DNA of 8,582 bases from Comamonadaceae bacterium (GTDB lineage Bacteria; Pseudomonadota; Gammaproteobacteria; Burkholderiales; Burkholderiaceae_C), in contig CANGYC010000087.1 of NCBI GenBank assembly GCA_947457975.1, positions 1 through 8,582 on the forward strand, in the 5' to 3' direction. Below are positions 4,897 through 8,582 of the stretch, in pieces (the first letter of the stretch is position 1; each line of letters opens with the position of its first letter). A program made the position numbers and the translations under genes. The notes under the pieces were generated by a model. The model saw only the letters and a list, made by a program, of their open reading frames with translations, had not been told where the DNA came from and ran no database searches.

Positions 4897-5670
4897 TTGG
4901 CGGCAGAGATCATTCTGGAAACGCGTGGGTTGACCAAGGAGTTCAAGGGCTTCGTGGCGGTCAACCAGGTGGACCTGCAGGTCCAGCGCGGCCATATCCA
5001 TGCCCTGATCGGCCCCAATGGTGCCGGCAAGACCACCTTCTTCAACCTGCTGACCAAGTTCCTGCCGCCCAGCGCCGGCAGCATCACCTTCAACGGCGTG
5101 GACATCACGCACGAAAAGCCCGCCCAGACCGCGCGCCGTGGCATCGTGCGCTCCTTTCAGATTTCTGCGGTCTTCCCGCACATGACGGTGCTGGAGAACG
5201 TGCGCGCCGCCCTGCAGCGCCAGCTTGGCACCTCGTTTCATTTCTGGCGCTCGGAAAAAACCCTCTGGCACCTGCATGAGCGCGCGCGCCAACTGCTGGC
5301 CGACGTGGATCTGCAGGACTTCGAGGACGAGCTCACCGTCAACCTGCCCTACGGCCGCAAGCGCGCCCTGGAGCTGGCCACCACTTTGGCGCTGGAGCCC
5401 GAGCTGATGCTGCTGGACGAACCCACCCAGGGCATGGGGCACGAAGACGTGGACCGCGTCACGCAGCTCATCAAGAAGGTCTCCAGCGGCCGCACCATCT
5501 TGATGGTGGAACACAACATGAACGTGGTCTCGCGCATCGCCGACCGCATCACGGTGCTGCAGCGCGGCGCGGTGATCGCCGACGGCCCGTATGAAGAAGT
5601 CTCGCGCAATCCCCTGGTGATCGAGGCCTACATGGGCAGTGCCGACACCGAGCTGGTGGGAGCGCACTGA
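4897..5670 (+). CDS. livG: HAAT-type ABC transporter ATP-binding protein LivG
   Basis: A 257-residue ATPase, one of the two nucleotide-binding subunits of a branched-chain amino-acid-type importer. Walker A is GPNGAGKTT (39-47, K45). The signature region is LPYGRKR (150-156), a degenerate form of LSGGQ usual in LivG (compare L-x-Y-G-x-x-R). Walker B is LMLLDEPT (170-177) with catalytic E175, and the switch histidine is H206 (VEHN). The C-terminal NPLVIEAYMGSAD is the LivG-type tail. The N-terminus MAAEIILETRGLTKEFKGFVAVNQV is complete when translation starts at TTG 4897. No in-frame ATG is available upstream. The stop overlaps livF by one base (TGATG, 5668-5672), which indicates coupling. The gene starts the visible operon livG-livF-livK-livH. 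The specific substrate is set by the binding protein and is not known. Confidence 0.93.
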   Translation: MAAEIILETRGLTKEFKGFVAVNQVDLQVQRGHIHALIGPNGAGKTTFFNLLTKFLPPSAGSITFNGVDITHEKPAQTARRGIVRSFQISAVFPHMTVLENVRAALQRQLGTSFHFWRSEKTLWHLHERARQLLADVDLQDFEDELTVNLPYGRKRALELATTLALEPELMLLDEPTQGMGHEDVDRVTQLIKKVSSGRTILMVEHNMNVVSRIADRITVLQRGAVIADGPYEEVSRNPLVIEAYMGSADTELVGAH

Positions 5671-6374
5671 TGGCCGCTGAATTCCTGCACATCGACAAGC
5701 TCAACGCCTGGTACGGTGAGTCGCACATCCTGCATGGCGTGAACCTCACCGTGAACGAAGGCGAGGTGGTGTGCTTGCTGGGCCGCAACGGTGCCGGTCG
5801 CACCACCACCCTGCGGGCCATCGTGGGTCTGACGGGGGCGCGCACCGGCTCCATTCGCATTCGTGGACAAGAGGCCATCCGGCTGCCGGCGCACAAGGTG
5901 GCGCGCTTGGGCATCGGCTATTGCCCGGAAGAGCGCGGCATCTTCGCCAGCCTCTCGGCAGAGGAAAACCTGATGCTGCCCCCGACCATTGCCAGTGGCG
6001 GCATGGGCCTCGATGAGATCTACGCCATGTTCCCCAACCTCAAGGAGCGCGCTGCCAGCCCGGGCACGCGCTTGTCGGGCGGGGAGCAGCAGATGCTGGC
6101 GGTGGCCCGCATCCTGCGCACCGGTGCCCGCCTGCTGCTGCTCGACGAAATTTCCGAGGGCTTGGCGCCGGTCATCGTGCAAAAACTGGCCGAGACCATC
6201 CGCATGCTCAAGGCCAAGGGCTACACCGTGGTGCTGGTCGAGCAGAACTTCCGCTTTGCAGCGCCTCTGGCCGACCGCTTCTACGTGATGGAGCACGGCC
6301 GCATCGTGCAGCAGTTCGCCCAGTCAGAGCTGGCTGGCAACACGAAGATGCTTCAGGACTACCTGGGCGTCTGA
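5670..6374 (+). CDS. livF: HAAT-type ABC transporter ATP-binding protein LivF, with Arg in Walker A
   Basis: A 234-residue second ATPase subunit of the importer, of normal length. The signature LSGGEQQ (135-141) is intact, Walker B is LLLLDE (155-160) with E160, and the SEGLAP segment (162-167) and the VEQN ending of the switch region are typical of LivF. Two departures stand out. Walker A reads GRNGAGRTT (38-46) with R44 (codon CGC, 5799-5801) where the phosphate-binding lysine is expected. The residue after Walker B is I161 instead of proline (DEIS for DEPS). The rest of the protein is well preserved, so this looks like a subfamily feature rather than decay. LivG has a normal Walker A, so the transporter would have an asymmetric ATPase pair. 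The start ATG overlaps the livG stop. Confidence 0.93.
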   Translation: MAAEFLHIDKLNAWYGESHILHGVNLTVNEGEVVCLLGRNGAGRTTTLRAIVGLTGARTGSIRIRGQEAIRLPAHKVARLGIGYCPEERGIFASLSAEENLMLPPTIASGGMGLDEIYAMFPNLKERAASPGTRLSGGEQQMLAVARILRTGARLLLLDEISEGLAPVIVQKLAETIRMLKAKGYTVVLVEQNFRFAAPLADRFYVMEHGRIVQQFAQSELAGNTKMLQDYLGV

Positions 6375-6409
6375 TCTTTTTTTCATTGACCACCCGAGAG
6401 GAAATAACC

Positions 6410-7618
6410 ATGAAACTCAAGACCCTCGCAGCAGCCCTGGCCCTGGCCGTCGGCACCTTCGGCACCATTGGCACCCAGGCGCAGGCGCCCGGCCCCGTCA
6501 AGATCGGTTTCATCACCGACATGTCCAGCCTCTATGCCGATATCGACGGCCCGGCCGGCGCCGAAATGATCAGGATGGCCGTGCAGGACTTCGGCGGCAG
6601 GGTGCTCGGACGGCCCATTGAAGTGCTGACCGCCGACCACCAGAACAAGGCTGACGTGGCCAGCTCCAAGGCCCGCGAATGGATCGACAAGGACGGCCTG
6701 TCCATGCTGATCGGCGGCACCAGCTCCGGCACGGCCATTGCCATGTCCAAGGTGGCATCCGAGAAGAAGCGCCCCTACATCGTGATCGGTGCCGGCTCCT
6801 CGCGCCTGACCAATGAGGACTGCTCGCCCTACACCGTGCACTACGCTTACGACACCGTGGCCCTGGCCAAGGTGGCGGGCTCGGCCCTGGTCAAAGCCGG
6901 CAACAAGAGCTGGTACTTCCTGACCGCCGACTACGCCTTTGGTCACTCCCTGGAGGCCGACGCCACCACCGTGGTCAAGGCCAACGGTGGCTCGGTGGCC
7001 GGCTCGGTGCGCCACCCGCTCAACGCCTCGGACTTCTCGTCCTTCCTGCTGCAGGCCCAGGGCTCCAAGGCCCAGATTCTGGCCTTGGCCAATGCCGGCG
7101 GCGACACCATCAATGCCATGAAGGCCGCCCGTGAGTTCGGCATCAACAAGACCATGAAGGTCGCCGGTCTCCTGGTGTTCATTAACGACGTGCACAGCCT
7201 GGGCCTGGGTACCACCGAGGGCCTGCAGCTGGCCGACAGCTGGTACTGGAACCAGGACGACGCCAGCCGCGCCTTCGCCAAGCGCTTCTTCGAGAAGTTC
7301 AAGCGCATGCCTTCGAGCATCCAGGCGGCCGACTACTCGGCCGCCATGACCTACCTCAAGGCCGTACAGGCCGTGGGCACCACCGATGCCGACAAGGTGA
7401 TGGCCGAGCTCAAGAAGATGAAGATCTCGGACTTCTACCACCAGAACGCCACCATCCGCGCCGATGGTCGCCTGATCCACGACATGTACCTCTACCAGGT
7501 CAAGGCTCCGAAGGAGTCCACCACCCCCTGGGACTATTACAAGCTCGTGGCCAAGGTGCCCGGCGACCAGGCCTTCACCACCTTGGCCGAATCGCGCTGC
7601 TCGCTGGTCAAGAAGTAA
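6410..7618 (+). CDS. livK: HAAT-type ABC transporter periplasmic substrate-binding protein
   Basis: A 402-residue type I periplasmic binding protein (Leu/Ile/Val-binding fold). The signal peptide has K2/K4, a hydrophobic core at about 6-20 and probable cleavage after A26 (AQA|PG); no lipobox is seen. The mature protein starts with VKIGFITDMSSLYADIDGPAG (30-50), then a large ligand-domain body including LTADYAFGHSLEAD (171-184). It has only two cysteines, C138 (NEDCSPYT) and C397 near the C-terminus (SRCSLVKK), which may form a disulfide. The start is ATG 6410 with AGAGGA 7 nt upstream; the frame is open to a TTG at 6386 but that would bury the signal peptide. Overall resemblance is to binding proteins from Burkholderiales and Rhodopseudomonas relatives, some of which bind aromatic acids, so a ligand other than an amino acid is possible. 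The symbol reflects the family, not a proven substrate. Confidence 0.93.
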   Translation: MKLKTLAAALALAVGTFGTIGTQAQAPGPVKIGFITDMSSLYADIDGPAGAEMIRMAVQDFGGRVLGRPIEVLTADHQNKADVASSKAREWIDKDGLSMLIGGTSSGTAIAMSKVASEKKRPYIVIGAGSSRLTNEDCSPYTVHYAYDTVALAKVAGSALVKAGNKSWYFLTADYAFGHSLEADATTVVKANGGSVAGSVRHPLNASDFSSFLLQAQGSKAQILALANAGGDTINAMKAAREFGINKTMKVAGLLVFINDVHSLGLGTTEGLQLADSWYWNQDDASRAFAKRFFEKFKRMPSSIQAADYSAAMTYLKAVQAVGTTDADKVMAELKKMKISDFYHQNATIRADGRLIHDMYLYQVKAPKESTTPWDYYKLVAKVPGDQAFTTLAESRCSLVKK

Positions 7619-7643
7619 ACCCTTTGGCAACTGCGTGAGCAGG

Positions 7644-7675
7644 CGGCGCCCCTGGTCTGAAGGCCGGGGGCGCCG
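7644..7675 (+). other. Strong hairpin between livK and livH
   Basis: CGGCGCCCCTGG (7644-7655) pairs with CCGGGGGCGCCG (7664-7675) over 12 bp with one T-G wobble, loop 8 nt. No T-run follows (TGTGCG). Placed 25 nt after the binding-protein stop, it could protect the upstream mRNA or attenuate transcription so that the binding protein is made in excess over the membrane subunits, as known for other ABC importer operons. The role is inference. Confidence 0.6.
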
Positions 7676-7704
7676 TGTGCGTCAACCCTAGAAGAAAGAG
7701 ATCG

Positions 7705-8582
7705 ATGGAGATCTTCGGCATACCGCACCAGGCCTTCCTGGGCCAGCTCATGCTGGGCCTGGTCAATGGAGCGTTCTACGCCATGCTCAGCCTGGGCCTG
7801 GCGGTGATCTTCGGCCTGCTGGACATCGTCAACTTCGCCCATGGCGCGCTCTACATGCTGGGCGCCTTTGCGGCCTGGATCCTGCTGGACAAGTTCGGTG
7901 TGGGTTACTGGTATGCGCTCTTTCTGGCTCCGCTCATCGTTGGTGCGTTCGGGGTGGTGATCGAGAGAGTCTTCTTAAAGCGCCTCTACGGCCTGGACCC
8001 GCTCTACGGCCTCTTGCTGACCTTTGGTCTGTCCCTCATTCTCGAGGGCGTGTTCCGTGAGCTCTATGGCGTGTCGGGCCAGTCCTACCAAGTGCCTGAA
8101 CAGCTCAGCGGCGCCACCAACCTGGGCTTCATGATCCTGCCCAATTACCGCGCCTGGGTGGTGGTGGCCTCCTTGGTGGTGTGCCTGGGCACCTGGTACC
8201 TCATTGAGCGCACGCGCCTGGGTGCCTACCTGCGCGCGGCCACTGAAAATGCCAAGCTGGTGCAGGCCTTCGGCGTGAATGTGCCGGTGATGGTGATGCT
8301 CACCTACGGCGCCGGCGCTGCGCTGGCCGGCCTGGCCGGTGTGCTGGCCGCGCCCGTGATCCAGGTCACGCCGCTCATGGGCTCGAACCTCATCATTGTG
8401 GTGTTTGCCGTGGTCGTGATCGGGGGCATGGGCTCCATTCTGGGCTCCATCGTCACGGGCCTGGCACTCGGGCTGGTGGAGGGCCTCACGCGGGTGTTCT
8501 ACCCTGAGGCCTCCAACGTGGTGGTCTTCGTCGTCATGATCATCGTGCTGATGCTGCGGCCGGCCGGTCTCTTCGGAAAGGA
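7705..8582 (+). CDS. livH: HAAT-type ABC transporter permease LivH (3' end just outside window)
   Basis: The frame from ATG 7705 stays open to the right edge, giving 292 codons without a stop. It begins MEIFGIPHQAFLGQLMLGLV and runs through several hydrophobic membrane segments. LivH-family blocks are GLAVIFGLLDIVNFAHGALY (near residues 31-50), LLLTFGLSLILEG, the cytoplasmic loop with ERTRLGAYLRAATEN (EAA-like coupling region to the ATPases), VFAVVVIGGMGSILGSIVTG and the C-terminal LMLRPAGLFG. The last block is normally within a few residues of the end, so only a handful of codons are missing. It is one of two inner-membrane permease subunits; the partner livM is expected directly downstream. 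The ribosome site is GAAAGAG (7694-7700), 4 nt before the ATG. The 86-bp gap from livK holds the hairpin at 7644-7675. Confidence 0.93.
   Translation, partial: MEIFGIPHQAFLGQLMLGLVNGAFYAMLSLGLAVIFGLLDIVNFAHGALYMLGAFAAWILLDKFGVGYWYALFLAPLIVGAFGVVIERVFLKRLYGLDPLYGLLLTFGLSLILEGVFRELYGVSGQSYQVPEQLSGATNLGFMILPNYRAWVVVASLVVCLGTWYLIERTRLGAYLRAATENAKLVQAFGVNVPVMVMLTYGAGAALAGLAGVLAAPVIQVTPLMGSNLIIVVFAVVVIGGMGSILGSIVTGLALGLVEGLTRVFYPEASNVVVFVVMIIVLMLRPAGLFGK

Noticed and set aside
6383..7630. A 415-codon open frame on the - strand, longer than livK itself.
   Set aside because: It is the mirror of livK. Its His/Gly/Val-rich translation has no family features, whereas the + strand shows a signal peptide and a complete binding-protein fold.

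Overview
The window reads as an ordinary piece of a high-GC betaproteobacterial chromosome, most likely Burkholderiales and plausibly Comamonadaceae. The support is the strongly G/C-ending codon use, a Bug-type (TTT family) periplasmic binding protein, and a LIV-type ABC transporter whose sequences resemble those of that group. No mobile element, CRISPR array, phage gene or toxin-antitoxin pair was found. The genus call is inference.

Region 1 (1-3328, + strand) is the 3' part of a tightly packed operon. It holds the C-terminal end of a molybdopterin-binding hydroxylase subunit, its [2Fe-2S] subunit (overlapping by an ATGA junction), an amidohydrolase of the ACMSD/decarboxylase type with an unusual N-terminal extension, and a Bug-family substrate-binding protein with a signal peptide. 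Together they suggest uptake, hydroxylation and decarboxylation (or hydrolysis) of an aromatic or N-heteroaromatic acid. The substrate cannot be read from the sequence.

Region 2 (3329-3551) is non-coding: two or three hairpins that probably end operon 1, a complete tRNA-Gly(GCC) with encoded CCA, and a strong symmetric terminator that can also serve the convergent gene on its right.

Region 3 (3571-4751) holds two divergent genes. One is a FemAB/GNAT-like acyltransferase on the - strand, the other a 60-residue putative membrane protein on the + strand. The 71-bp gap between them contains a 9-bp perfect inverted repeat.

Region 4 (4752-8582, + strand) is a branched-chain amino-acid-type (HAAT) ABC transporter operon in the order livG, livF, livK, livH. 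livH runs off the right edge only a few codons short of its probable end, and livM is expected just beyond. Points of interest are a TTG start for livG overlapped by a 13-codon out-of-frame ATG reading frame, an arginine in place of the Walker A lysine in LivF, and a strong hairpin between livK and livH.

No clearly new system is visible. The best leads are the molybdenum hydroxylase/ACMSD/Bug gene set with its His/Cys-bearing extension, and the LivF Walker A substitution.
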